This document shows, piece after piece, positions 1 through 7,749 of a stretch of DNA of 64,000 bases; positions within the stretch are counted from its first letter, which is position 1; each line of letters starts with the position of its first letter. The notes under the pieces are model-generated. The model saw only the letters and a program-made list of their open reading frames with translations. It made no database searches and was not told the DNA's origin. The stretch is from Martinezella tropici (GTDB lineage Bacteria; Pseudomonadota; Alphaproteobacteria; Rhizobiales; Rhizobiaceae), in assembly GCF_003287875.1 (NCBI RefSeq), contig NZ_QMKK01000054.1:186001-250000 (forward strand), written 5' to 3'. The position numbers were made by a program, and so were the translations under genes.

Positions 1-1148
1 GCAGGCCAGTAGTTGTTCTCGAAGGCGCGCCAGATGCGGTAATCGTTGTCGATCGCAACCGGATAGTTGATCTTGAAGTCGGCGATCGCCTGCTTGACGT
101 TGTCGACATTCTTCTCGAAGGCGAATTCGGGGGCATGGACACCGATGACGACGAGGCCCTGATCCTTATACTTTTCCGCCCAGGCACGCACATAGGGAAT
201 GGTGCGGATGCAGTTGATGCAGGAATAGGTCCAGAAATCGACGATCACGACCTTGCCGCGAAGCCCGGCCGTCGTCAGCGGCTGAGAGTTCAGCCAGGTG
301 ACGGCGCCATCGAGCGATGGCGCGGGGCCTTCGACGGGCAGGTCGCTATGGAAGGGGCGCGTCGCGTCGCTGGCAATCTTCATCGCGTTGTTGCTGGCAA
401 CTTCGGTCCCTGGGTTTGCGCTCTTGCTAGGCAGTTTATTCAGCAGGGCCTGCTCGAAGGAGCCGGTGCTGGCATAGGAAAGGCGGGCGAGAAGGCCGGT
501 ATCGAGGCCAAGGGCGATCGCAGCAACGCCGGCGAGAACTGCGGCACCGGCAAACTGCCGGATGCGCTCGCTGAGGCCGAGTGATTGCTTCATGCGGGCA
601 AAGATCTTGCCACCGGCAAAGAGTGCAACGGCAAGCGAAGTGGCGGCGCCGGCCCCATAGGCAAGCAGCAGGATTGTCGTCTGCAGATTGGCACCCTTCA
701 AGGCTGCGCCTGTCAGGATGAGCCCGAGGATCGGGCCGGCGCACGGCGCCCAGAGCAGGCCGGTTGCGATGCCGAGCACGAAGGAGCTTCTGACGCTCGC
801 TGTTGCGCGATGCGCGCCGGCGGCGTTCAGGAGATTGTTGCCGAGATCGACCGCCGGCCGGGAGAGAGCGCTGGCGATGCGCGGTGAAATCAAGCTAAGG
901 CCGAAGAGGCCCAGCAGAACGATGGCTGCGAGGCGACCATATTCATTGGCGCGGATCGCCCAGGCGCCGCCGACTGCGGCAAGCGTTGCGACCATGGCAA
1001 AGGTAAGTGCCATGCCTGCAAGCATGGGCAGCGTGCTCCGGACGAAGGGCTGCCCGGCGCGGGCAAAGACGAAGGGGAGGATGGGCAGGATGCACGGACT
1101 GAGGATCGTCAGCGCACCGCCGAGATAGGCTATGATGAGAAGCGTCAT
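1..1148 (-). CDS. DipZ-like cytochrome c biogenesis/thioredoxin fusion protein (partial, 3' end outside window)
   Basis: About 382 residues are visible. The N-terminal half is a CcdA/DsbD-type membrane domain with its two cysteine motifs (LSPCILP near residue 19, and WAPCAGP further on) and several hydrophobic helices. The second half is a periplasmic thioredoxin-like domain with the motif WTYSCINCIRT. This is the DipZ arrangement, in which electrons pass through the membrane domain to an extracytoplasmic thioredoxin; DipZ proteins usually carry a further C-terminal domain, here lost past base 1. The ATG at 1148 is preceded by AAAGGA. It diverges from the exported hydrolase at 1507, and the shared intergenic region has tandem TGTATC repeats. 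Family assignment is firm; the substrate is unknown. Confidence 0.9.
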   Translation of the reverse strand, partial: MTLLIIAYLGGALTILSPCILPILPFVFARAGQPFVRSTLPMLAGMALTFAMVATLAAVGGAWAIRANEYGRLAAIVLLGLFGLSLISPRIASALSRPAVDLGNNLLNAAGAHRATASVRSSFVLGIATGLLWAPCAGPILGLILTGAALKGANLQTTILLLAYGAGAATSLAVALFAGGKIFARMKQSLGLSERIRQFAGAAVLAGVAAIALGLDTGLLARLSYASTGSFEQALLNKLPSKSANPGTEVASNNAMKIASDATRPFHSDLPVEGPAPSLDGAVTWLNSQPLTTAGLRGKVVIVDFWTYSCINCIRTIPYVRAWAEKYKDQGLVVIGVHAPEFAFEKNVDNVKQAIADFKINYPVAIDNDYRIWRAFENNYWP

Positions 1149-1506
1149 CGTCTTGTTCCTTTGGAAGCGATTGACCGGCTGCGGACGGCGACATGCCGTG
1201 GCCAGCAGTGACGCTATCTGCCTGTGGCGACGTATCCCGAATGTGTCCGATTGGGTGGCAGAATGTACCGAAACGTCGAGGTCTCGGGCTTCGATACACT
1301 GCGATACAAATCGGATGGGGGTGGCGCGGTTTTCAGCGAGCCCGGCTGTTTGCCGAGGCGTTGCCGCCAGGAGCCGCCAATTGTATCAGACTGTATCCTG
1401 GCGGCCGGAAGCTACATAGGCATTCAAAACAAGGCGATCGGCGACACATCGGCGATACATGCGGCTGGCTTTCTTATGCTCACGATCCAATCGACAGGAG
1501 ATAGAG
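1149..1506. promoter_or_regulatory. Divergent promoter region with tandem TGTATC repeats
   Basis: This 358-base stretch separates two divergent genes and holds no convincing gene. It has GATACA at 1293-1298 and 1303-1308 (TGTATC pairs on the minus strand), TGTATC at 1382-1387 and 1392-1397 on the plus strand, and a weaker pair (GACACA 1443-1448, GATACA 1454-1459). The first two pairs have exactly 10-bp spacing, the usual layout of an OmpR-family response regulator site. The same motif recurs upstream of the osmC-like gene at 4762-4777. Binding by the regulator at 2672 is inference. Confidence 0.6.
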
Positions 1507-2559
1507 ATGTCCGAGGAAATCAATCACAACCGCCGCCGCTTCTTTGGTATTGCCGCCGCCGCCGTTGCCGCTGCCGAATTCGGCCTGCCTGCCATCGCCG
1601 GTGCGCAAGAAACAAAGGCTTCCACATCGGCCCTGCCGGCGATCAAGGCAGGAAGCCATACATCCTTCGACGCGCTGAAGCAGATCGATGCCGGCGTGCT
1701 CAATGTCGGTTACGCCGAAGCCGGTCCGGCCAACGGCCCGGTCGTCCTGCTGCTGCATGGCTGGCCCTATGATATCTACAGCTTCGTCGATGTCGCACCG
1801 CTTCTTGCCGGCGCCGGCTACCGGGTCATCATTCCCTATCTTCGCGGTTACGGAACCACACGCTTCCTTTCGAGGGACACACCGCGCAATGGTCAGCAGG
1901 CAGCCCTTGCCGTCGACATGATTGCGCTGCTCGACGCGCTGAAGATCGAAAAGGTTGTCGTTGCCGGCTACGATTGGGGCGGCCGCACCGCTGACATCAT
2001 GGCGGCACTTTGGCCCGAGCGTTGCAAGGCGCTGGTGTCGGTCAGCGGCTATCTCATCGGCAGCCAGGAAGTCAACCGCAAGCCCTTGCCGCCGAAGGCC
2101 GAGCTCGCATGGTGGTATCAGTTTTATTTCGCAACCGAGCGCGGTCGCCTTGGCTATCAGGAAAACCGCCATGATTTCGCAAAGCTGATCTGGCACACCG
2201 CCTCGCCGCAATGGGCTTTCGACGACGCCACTTTCGATCGTTCGGCTGCAGCCTTCGACAATCCCGACCATGTCGACATTGTCATCCATAACTACCGCTG
2301 GCGCCTCGATCTCGCCAAAGGCGAGGCAAAGTTCGATGCCTATGAGAAGAAGCTGGCCGCAGGTCCGGTGATTTCGATCCCGACCATCACCATGGAGGGC
2401 GATGCCAACGGTGCGCCGCATCCGGAGCCTGCGGCCTATCGCGGCAAGTTCTCGGGCAAGTACGAGCATCGCACCATCACCAGCGGCATCGGTCACAATC
2501 TTCCGCAGGAAGCGCCGCAAGCCTTCGCCCAGGCTGTGATAGATGTTGATCGTTTCTAG
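1507..2559 (+). CDS. Tat-exported alpha/beta hydrolase (epoxide hydrolase / haloalkane dehalogenase-like)
   Basis: A 350-residue alpha/beta hydrolase. The ATG at 1507 is chosen because AGGAGATAGAG lies just upstream and the N-terminus then reads as a twin-arginine signal (NRRRFFGIAAAA, residues 8-19, then a hydrophobic run and an A-x-A type site near residue 33). Core motifs are the oxyanion segment HGWP (84-87), the nucleophile elbow GYDWGG with Asp156 as nucleophile, and His330 in GIGHNLP. An Asp nucleophile indicates the epoxide hydrolase/dehalogenase branch rather than a serine esterase. It diverges from the DipZ-like gene, so both probably act in the periplasm under shared control. The substrate cannot be read from sequence. 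Confidence 0.85.
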   Translation: MSEEINHNRRRFFGIAAAAVAAAEFGLPAIAGAQETKASTSALPAIKAGSHTSFDALKQIDAGVLNVGYAEAGPANGPVVLLLHGWPYDIYSFVDVAPLLAGAGYRVIIPYLRGYGTTRFLSRDTPRNGQQAALAVDMIALLDALKIEKVVVAGYDWGGRTADIMAALWPERCKALVSVSGYLIGSQEVNRKPLPPKAELAWWYQFYFATERGRLGYQENRHDFAKLIWHTASPQWAFDDATFDRSAAAFDNPDHVDIVIHNYRWRLDLAKGEAKFDAYEKKLAAGPVISIPTITMEGDANGAPHPEPAAYRGKFSGKYEHRTITSGIGHNLPQEAPQAFAQAVIDVDRF

Positions 2560-2579
2560 TTCGGCGGTAGTGTGCGAGT

Positions 2580-2602
2580 GGGTGCCGGCAAAGCCGGCGC
2601 CC
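2580..2602 (+). terminator. Hairpin after the exported hydrolase gene
   Basis: GGGTGCCGGC and GCCGGCGCCC form a 10-bp stem with one G-T pair and an AAA loop, starting 20 bases after the hydrolase stop. No T-run follows, so it may be a weak terminator or an RNA-stabilising stem rather than a full intrinsic terminator. Confidence 0.5.
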
Positions 2603-2671
2603 GCTGCCGTTGGCGCGACGAGGAATGATTATTCGTAGGTTGGTGCTTACGATGTTGAGCGGGAAATCGAA

Positions 2672-3412
2672 ATGGAGCATATCGACCATATCCTGATCGT
2701 GGATGACGATCGGGAGATCCGTGAGCTGGTGTCGAGCTATCTGAAGAAGAATGGCTTGCGGGCGACGACGGCCGCCGACGGCCGGCAGATGCGCAGCTTT
2801 CTCGAGGCCAACTCGGTCGATCTGATCGTACTCGACGTGATGATGCCGGGCGATGACGGCCTCGTGCTCTGTCGCGAGCTTCGCGCCGGAAAGCACAAGG
2901 CGACGCCCATTCTGATGCTGACGGCGCGCAGCGACGAAATGGACCGCATTCTCGGCCTGGAGATGGGCGCGGACGATTATCTGGCAAAGCCGTTTGCCGC
3001 CCGCGAGCTGCTCGCCCGCATCAAGGCGGTTCTTCGGCGCACCCGCATGCTGCCGCCCAACTTGCAGATCAGCGAAGCCGGTCAATTGCTGGTCTTCGGC
3101 GATTGGCGGCTCGATACGGTCGGCCGTCATCTGCTCGACAAGGATGGAACGGAAATCACGCTCAGCGGTGCCGAATACCGCCTGCTGCGCGTTTTCATCG
3201 ATCACCCGCAGCGGGTGCTCAATCGCGACCAGCTTCTGAATCTCACCCAGGGCCGCGACGCCGATCTCTTCGATCGCTCCATCGACCTGCTCGTCAGCCG
3301 TCTTCGCCAGCGGCTGGGGGATGACGCGCGCGAGCCGATGTATATCAAGACGGTGCGCAGCGAAGGCTATGTCTTCTCCGTGCCGGTGGAAATTGCGGAG
3401 CTTCGCCCATGA
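2672..3412 (+). CDS. OmpR-family response regulator
   Basis: A 246-residue two-domain regulator. The receiver domain (residues 7-120) has the acidic cluster DDD at 11-13, the phospho-acceptor Asp55 in VLDVMMP, Thr84 and Lys106 in the KPF motif. The C-terminal part is an OmpR/PhoB winged helix with SGAEYRLLRVF and the typical ending VRSEGYVFSVPVE. Its last codons overlap the kinase gene by ATGA, so the pair is translationally coupled. Flanking genes encode extracytoplasmic thiol and peroxide functions, and direct repeats of TGTATC occur in both flanking promoters. A role in an envelope redox response is inference. Confidence 0.95.
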   Translation: MEHIDHILIVDDDREIRELVSSYLKKNGLRATTAADGRQMRSFLEANSVDLIVLDVMMPGDDGLVLCRELRAGKHKATPILMLTARSDEMDRILGLEMGADDYLAKPFAARELLARIKAVLRRTRMLPPNLQISEAGQLLVFGDWRLDTVGRHLLDKDGTEITLSGAEYRLLRVFIDHPQRVLNRDQLLNLTQGRDADLFDRSIDLLVSRLRQRLGDDAREPMYIKTVRSEGYVFSVPVEIAELRP

Positions 3413-4731
3413 CCGCGGTTGACCTTCCAGGTCACCGGCCGTGGTGGCCGAGCACCCTGCGTGCACGTATTTCGCTGATCCTGCTGGCCGGGCTTGCGAT
3501 CGCTTACGGTCTGTCGTTCAGCGTGCTCTATATCGAGCGCTACATGTCGGCAAAGGCGGTCATGCTCGGTACGCTGGAAAACGACGTTGCCACCTCTATC
3601 GCGGTTCTCGACCGCCTGCCGGCCGATGAGAGGGCGAATTTCGTCGACTGGCTGAGCCGCGGCAACTACAATTTCGAGCTGGGGACGGGCCTGCCTGGTG
3701 TGCCCGATACCTCCGCGCATGGCGCGGAGATCGCCGCCAAGATAGAGGATGCGGTTGGCCATCGCTTTCCCATCCGCATGGAATCGATACCAGGGCCGAT
3801 CTCACGGCTGCAGGCACATCTCAATCTGAGCGACGGCAGTCCGCTGACGATCGATGTCACGCCCAAGGGGGTCATGCCGATCGCGGCATGGCTGCCCTAT
3901 GTCTTCGTCGTCCAGATGCTGTTGATCGTGCTTTGTACCTGGCTTGCCGTGCGACAGGCTACACGTCCGCTCGCCGAGCTGGCTGCCGCGGCCGATGCGC
4001 TCGATCCCAACAACAAGAGCCCGGCCTTGAGCGACCGGGGGCCGAGCGAAGTGGCGCATGCAGCCAGGGCCTTCAACGCCATGCGGGATCGAATCGCGCA
4101 CTATCTCGAAGAGCGGGTGCAGATCCTTGCGGCGATCTCGCACGATCTGCAGACGCCGATCACCCGCATGCGCCTGCGCGCCGACATTGCCGACGATTCG
4201 CCCGAGAAGACCAAGCTGCTGCAGGATCTCGGCGAGATCGAGCGTCTGGTGCAGGATGGGATTGCCTATGCGCGCAGCGCCCATGGCAATGGCGAGAAGA
4301 GCGCACGCATCGATCTCGCCTCCTTCATCGAAAGCATCAGCTACGATTATCAGGACACCGGCAAATCCGTCGAGATTCTTGGCCTCATCCAGGGCACAGC
4401 GACGACGAAGCCGCACGCGCTACGTCGCATCCTCACCAACTTCATTGACAATGCCCTGAAATTCGCCGGTGCGGCGGAAATCGCCGTGGAGCGGCGGGAT
4501 ACGGGCCAGGTTGCGATCACCGTTCTGGATCGCGGTCCCGGCATTCCGCAGGATCAGATCGAGGCAGCCATGCAGCCCTTCTTCCGGCTGGAGCAATCGC
4601 GCAACCGCAACACCGGCGGCACCGGGCTTGGTCTGGCGATTGCCCAGCAGCTAGCCCAGACGCTCGGTGGCTCCGTCAGACTCTACAACCGTGAAGGCGG
4701 TGGCTTGGCGGCCGAAGTCGTCATTTCCTGA
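3409..4731 (+). CDS. Membrane sensor histidine kinase
   Basis: A 440-residue kinase with two membrane helices (about 20-42 and 159-181) bracketing a periplasmic sensor region of about 115 residues. A HAMP-like linker follows, then a HisKA domain with His245 in SHDLQTP, and an ATPase domain with the N-box NFIDNALKF, the G1 box DRGPGIP and the G2 box GTGLGLAIAQQ. It overlaps the response regulator by four bases and is its cognate kinase. The periplasmic region has no cysteine pair or recognised sensor fold, so the signal is unknown. Confidence 0.94.
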   Translation: MTAVDLPGHRPWWPSTLRARISLILLAGLAIAYGLSFSVLYIERYMSAKAVMLGTLENDVATSIAVLDRLPADERANFVDWLSRGNYNFELGTGLPGVPDTSAHGAEIAAKIEDAVGHRFPIRMESIPGPISRLQAHLNLSDGSPLTIDVTPKGVMPIAAWLPYVFVVQMLLIVLCTWLAVRQATRPLAELAAAADALDPNNKSPALSDRGPSEVAHAARAFNAMRDRIAHYLEERVQILAAISHDLQTPITRMRLRADIADDSPEKTKLLQDLGEIERLVQDGIAYARSAHGNGEKSARIDLASFIESISYDYQDTGKSVEILGLIQGTATTKPHALRRILTNFIDNALKFAGAAEIAVERRDTGQVAITVLDRGPGIPQDQIEAAMQPFFRLEQSRNRNTGGTGLGLAIAQQLAQTLGGSVRLYNREGGGLAAEVVIS

Positions 4732-4761
4732 TCGGCCTCTTCAAAAGATTTTCGGCCGATT

Positions 4762-4805
4762 TGTAAGCATTTGTATCCGGCTCGTTGGAGCCTACGCTTT
4801 GTAAC
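4762..4805 (+). promoter_or_regulatory. Direct repeats upstream of the osmC-like gene
   Basis: TGTAAG (4762-4767) and TGTATC (4772-4777) are spaced exactly 10 bp inside TTTGTAAGCATTTGTATCC, and a third copy TGTAAC lies at 4800-4805. They match the repeats at 1293-1308 and 1382-1397 in sequence and spacing. A site for the OmpR-type regulator at 2672 is the simplest reading. Confidence 0.55.
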
Positions 4806-4918
4806 ACTTCCGGCGATTCTCGAAACATGCCGGATACGTCGATCCATCAAAAACAACTCCGTCAACAGACGTTGCCCTCCCGACATAGCAGACGGGCAAC
4901 GCAACAAAGGAGTGTTCC

Positions 4919-5335
4919 ATGACCAAGATCGACAAGGTTCTCTACACCGGCAGGACCCACACCATCGGCGGCCGCGATGGCTTCGCGCGCAGCGATGACA
5001 ACCAGCTGGATGTCAAGCTTTCGCCTCCCGGCAGCGCCCATGCCGGCACCAATCCCGAGCAGCTCTTCGCCGCCGGCTGGTCGGCCTGCTTTATCGGCGC
5101 AATGGGTCTTGCCGCGGGAAAGCGCAAGATCAAGCTTCCGGCCGATCTCGCCGTCGATGCCGAAGTGGATCTGGGCACTACGGAAGGTGCTTATTTCCTC
5201 CAGGCGCGCCTGACCATCAGCATGCCCGGTATCGAGCCTGAACTGGCACGTGCGCTGGTCGAAGAAGCCCACCAGACCTGCCCCTATTCGAAGGCGACTC
5301 GCGGCAACATCAATGTCGAACTGAGGCTCGCCTGA
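4919..5335 (+). CDS. OsmC/Ohr-family organic hydroperoxide resistance protein
   Basis: A 138-residue protein of the Ohr/OsmC family, cytoplasmic thiol peroxidases that reduce organic hydroperoxides. The two reactive cysteines are present: Cys57 in AAGWSACF and Cys121 in TCPYSKATRGN. Length and the ending NVELRLA are typical of Ohr. A clear ribosome site (AAAGGAG) precedes the ATG. No MarR-type OhrR regulator is adjacent; instead it follows the two-component system and has the TGTATC-like repeats upstream. Confidence 0.93.
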   Translation: MTKIDKVLYTGRTHTIGGRDGFARSDDNQLDVKLSPPGSAHAGTNPEQLFAAGWSACFIGAMGLAAGKRKIKLPADLAVDAEVDLGTTEGAYFLQARLTISMPGIEPELARALVEEAHQTCPYSKATRGNINVELRLA

Positions 5336-5453
5336 GAATCACCCAAGCCGCGATATTGCGCGCCGCTCCGGAAGGTGCGGTGCGCCGAATCGTTAATTTT
5401 TATCAGATCGAATTTCAGGCAAGGCAGGTCATGCGTTGCGCATGGAGGATCAC

Positions 5454-5597
5454 ATGAAGGCTATCATTCTTCTCCTTGCAGGAGCTGCGATTTTCGCCGC
5501 TCCATGCGTCTACGACCCCAGCTCCAACGAGCCGTCGGCGCTCGCGAGCGTCGCCGTTTTATGGGGCGCTTCGAGCCCGAATGGAGCCGCGTATTAA
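5454..5597 (+). CDS. Small secreted peptide, 47 residues, unrecognised
   Basis: A short open frame with a strong ribosome site (GGAGG at 5444-5448, five bases before the ATG). The N-terminus is a plain signal peptide: Lys2 followed by a hydrophobic run (IILLLAGAAIFAAP) to about residue 17, then a small Ser/Ala-rich tail ending SSPNGAAY. A Cys at residue 18 could be a lipobox, but the context APC lacks the usual Leu at -3. The stop codon falls inside the CtrA-type site for minC. I do not recognise a family. Confidence 0.55.
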   Translation: MKAIILLLAGAAIFAAPCVYDPSSNEPSALASVAVLWGASSPNGAAY

Positions 5598-5609
5598 CCA
5601 ATTGTTAAC
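5594..5609 (+). promoter_or_regulatory. CtrA-type binding site upstream of minC
   Basis: TTAACCAATTGTTAAC fits the full CtrA consensus TTAA-N7-TTAA(C), about 40 bases before the minC start. CtrA control of min genes has been described in Sinorhizobium meliloti, so cell-cycle control here is plausible. Confidence 0.65.
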
Positions 5610-5649
5610 CATATCAACGGTACACAGGATCAACGATTTATTCACATAG

Positions 5650-6381
5650 ATGACCAAAGTGCTAACAGACGCTCGTTCGATCCGTATCAAGGGCCGCTCA
5701 TTTCTTGCGGTCATGCTTTCGCCGGATCTTCCGCTAGATCAGTGGTTGATCAGGCTTGACGACCTAGCAGCCCGTTCGGCCGGCTTCTTTCTGGGGCGGC
5801 CGGTCGTGCTGGACATCACCGACCTGCCGATCGACAAGGCGCAGCTCAAGGAGCTGCTCGCTGAGCTTTCGGCCCGCAATGTCAGTATCATGGGCATCGA
5901 GGGTGGGCGCCCATCGATCGCTGGCCCCGGCATGCCGCCGATCCTGAAGGGTGGTCGCCCGGCTGCCGATTTCGAGGTCTCCGAGGCCGAGCCGGTCGTC
6001 GAGCGCCGCAACAGCGAGCCCAAGGCGCCGCCGCCGGAAGTGCGTGCGGTTACGCAATCCCTGATCATCCGCGAGCCGGTGCGTTCGGGACAGTCGGTGA
6101 TCTTTCCCGAAGGCGATGTCACCGTCATCGGTTCGGTGGCGTCGGGCGCGGAAGTCATTGCGGGCGGATCGGTCCACATCTATGGCGCCCTGCGCGGCCG
6201 CGCCATGGCAGGATCGATCGGCAATGCCTCGGCGCGTATCTTTTGCCGCAAGCTCGAGGCCGAGCTGCTGGCGATCGATGGCATCTACAAGATGGCGGAA
6301 GACATATCACCCGGCCTCAAGGGGCAGGCCGTTCAGCTCTGGCTGGATGGCGAAACGATCATGGCCGAAAAACTAATCTGA
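5650..6381 (+). CDS. minC: Septum site-determining protein MinC
   Basis: A 243-residue MinC. The N-terminal domain (to about 100) begins with IRIKGRSFLAVMLSP, and the C-terminal beta-helix domain has the hallmark SVASGAEVIAGGSVHIYG, GRAMAG and the Cys-containing segment ARIFCRKLEAELLAIDG. MinC blocks FtsZ polymerisation away from midcell and is carried by MinD. The gene is the first of the minCDE operon. The ribosome site before its ATG is weak, unlike those of minD and minE. Confidence 0.96.
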   Translation: MTKVLTDARSIRIKGRSFLAVMLSPDLPLDQWLIRLDDLAARSAGFFLGRPVVLDITDLPIDKAQLKELLAELSARNVSIMGIEGGRPSIAGPGMPPILKGGRPAADFEVSEAEPVVERRNSEPKAPPPEVRAVTQSLIIREPVRSGQSVIFPEGDVTVIGSVASGAEVIAGGSVHIYGALRGRAMAGSIGNASARIFCRKLEAELLAIDGIYKMAEDISPGLKGQAVQLWLDGETIMAEKLI

Positions 6382-6410
6382 GCCGGAGCCGGCCAAAACA
6401 GGAGAGCGAG

Positions 6411-7226
6411 ATGGGCAAGGTAATCGTCGTCACATCAGGCAAGGGCGGAGTTGGAAAGACGACTTCGACGGCCGCACTGGGAGCGGCTCTGGCACAGAGA
6501 GGCGAAAAGGTCGTCGTGGTCGATTTCGACGTCGGTTTGCGCAATCTCGATCTGGTCATGGGTGCGGAACGGCGCGTCGTCTACGATCTCGTTAACGTCA
6601 TTCACGGTGATGCCAAGCTGCCGCAGGCGCTGATCCGCGACAAGCGGCTGGAGACGCTCTTCCTCCTGCCGGCTTCGCAGACCCGCGACAAGGACAATCT
6701 GACACCCGAGGGTGTCGAGCGCGTCATCAACGAGCTCAAAACCTATTTCGACTGGGTCATCTGCGACAGCCCGGCCGGTATCGAGCGCGGCGCCACCCTT
6801 GCCATGCGCCATGCCGACGTCGCCGTCGTCGTCACCAATCCGGAAGTCTCCTCGGTGCGCGATTCCGACCGTATCATTGGCCTGCTCGATGCCAAGACGC
6901 TGAAGGCTGAGCGCGGCGAGCGCATGGAAAAGCATCTGCTGCTGACCCGCTTCGATGCTGGTCGCGCGGAACGCGGCGACATGCTGAAGGTCGACGACGT
7001 GCTGGAAATCCTCTCCATTCCGCTGCTCGGCATCATCCCGGAAAGCACTGATGTCCTGCGCGCGTCCAACCTCGGTTCGCCGGTCACGCTTGCCGATGCG
7101 CGCTGCGCGCCGTCGCTTGCCTATTTCGACGCCGCACGCCGTCTTGCCGGCGAGCAGGTGCCGATCACCATCCCTGGCGAAAAACGGGGTATCTTCGGCA
7201 AGATCTTCGCAAGGAGGGCCGCATGA
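6411..7226 (+). CDS. minD: Septum site-determining ATPase MinD
   Basis: A 271-residue ParA/MinD-type ATPase. The ATG at 6411 is chosen because GGAGAGCGAG precedes it and the protein then starts MGKVIVVTSGKGGVGKTT, which contains the deviant Walker A motif (residues 10-18). VVDFDVGLRNLDL and ICDSPAGIE are the switch regions. The C-terminus (KRGIFGKIFARR) is the amphipathic membrane-targeting helix. It lies 29 bases after minC and overlaps minE by ATGA. Confidence 0.97.
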   Translation: MGKVIVVTSGKGGVGKTTSTAALGAALAQRGEKVVVVDFDVGLRNLDLVMGAERRVVYDLVNVIHGDAKLPQALIRDKRLETLFLLPASQTRDKDNLTPEGVERVINELKTYFDWVICDSPAGIERGATLAMRHADVAVVVTNPEVSSVRDSDRIIGLLDAKTLKAERGERMEKHLLLTRFDAGRAERGDMLKVDDVLEILSIPLLGIIPESTDVLRASNLGSPVTLADARCAPSLAYFDAARRLAGEQVPITIPGEKRGIFGKIFARRAA

Positions 7227-7483
7227 GCATTTTCGGACTGTTCCGCAAGCAGAGATCTGCACCCATGGCGCGCGAGCGCCTGCAGATCCTCCTTGCCCAC
7301 GAGCGCGCCTCCGTGGGCTCGGATCTCGTATCCGTGCTGAGGGAGGAAATCCTCGCCGTCATCGCCAAGCATGTGCAGGTCGATCGCGATAAGGTGCAGG
7401 TGAAGATGGATCGCGACAAGGACGTCTCCATGCTGGAGATCGATGTCGAGATCCCGCGCGACGCGGCCTTGAAGGCCGCCTGA
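7223..7483 (+). CDS. minE: Cell division topological specificity factor MinE
   Basis: An 86-residue MinE. The N-terminal membrane-binding and MinD-contact part starts MSIFGLFRKQRSAPMARERL, and ILLAHERA is the conserved anti-MinCD helix. The C-terminal topological domain includes DKVQVKMDRDKDVSMLEIDVE. It overlaps minD by four bases, with AGGAGG just upstream inside minD. Confidence 0.97.
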   Translation: MSIFGLFRKQRSAPMARERLQILLAHERASVGSDLVSVLREEILAVIAKHVQVDRDKVQVKMDRDKDVSMLEIDVEIPRDAALKAA

Positions 7484-7670
7484 GGCAAGCCTGGCACTGC
7501 GCATGTGTGCGAATGATGCCACATGGTCCTTCCGTGTGGCGGAGCGTCGAAGTTTTTTCGAAGCTTGCCCTTGCAAAGGGTATGATTCGCGATTATCTGC
7601 ACGCCATCACCTGTATCGATGGCCTGCCGCTGACATTTCCGTGTCGAGCCGGTGTTCGCTGTCCGGGTTA

Positions 7671-7716
7671 AAAGCAAGGGCGCTCCCCAGAAATGGGTAG
7701 AGCGCCCTTTGCTTTT
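7671..7716 (+). terminator. Intrinsic terminator downstream of minE
   Basis: The arms AAAGCAAGGGCGCT and AGCGCCCTTTGCTTT pair with a single bulge, an inner CCC/GGG pair extends the stem, and the right arm ends in TTTT. It lies 190 bases after minE and separates the min operon from the deacetylase gene. A deacetylase start at 7693 would lie inside this hairpin and is therefore unlikely. Confidence 0.75.
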
Positions 7717-7749
7717 GTCGCGTCCGCAGTGCGGTACTTTTCTTGGTCG

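Noticed and set aside
5375..5608. A 77-codon frame overlapping the secreted peptide
   Set aside because: The peptide frame at 5454 has the ribosome site and signal peptide; this frame is Arg/Cys-rich and shows no protein character.
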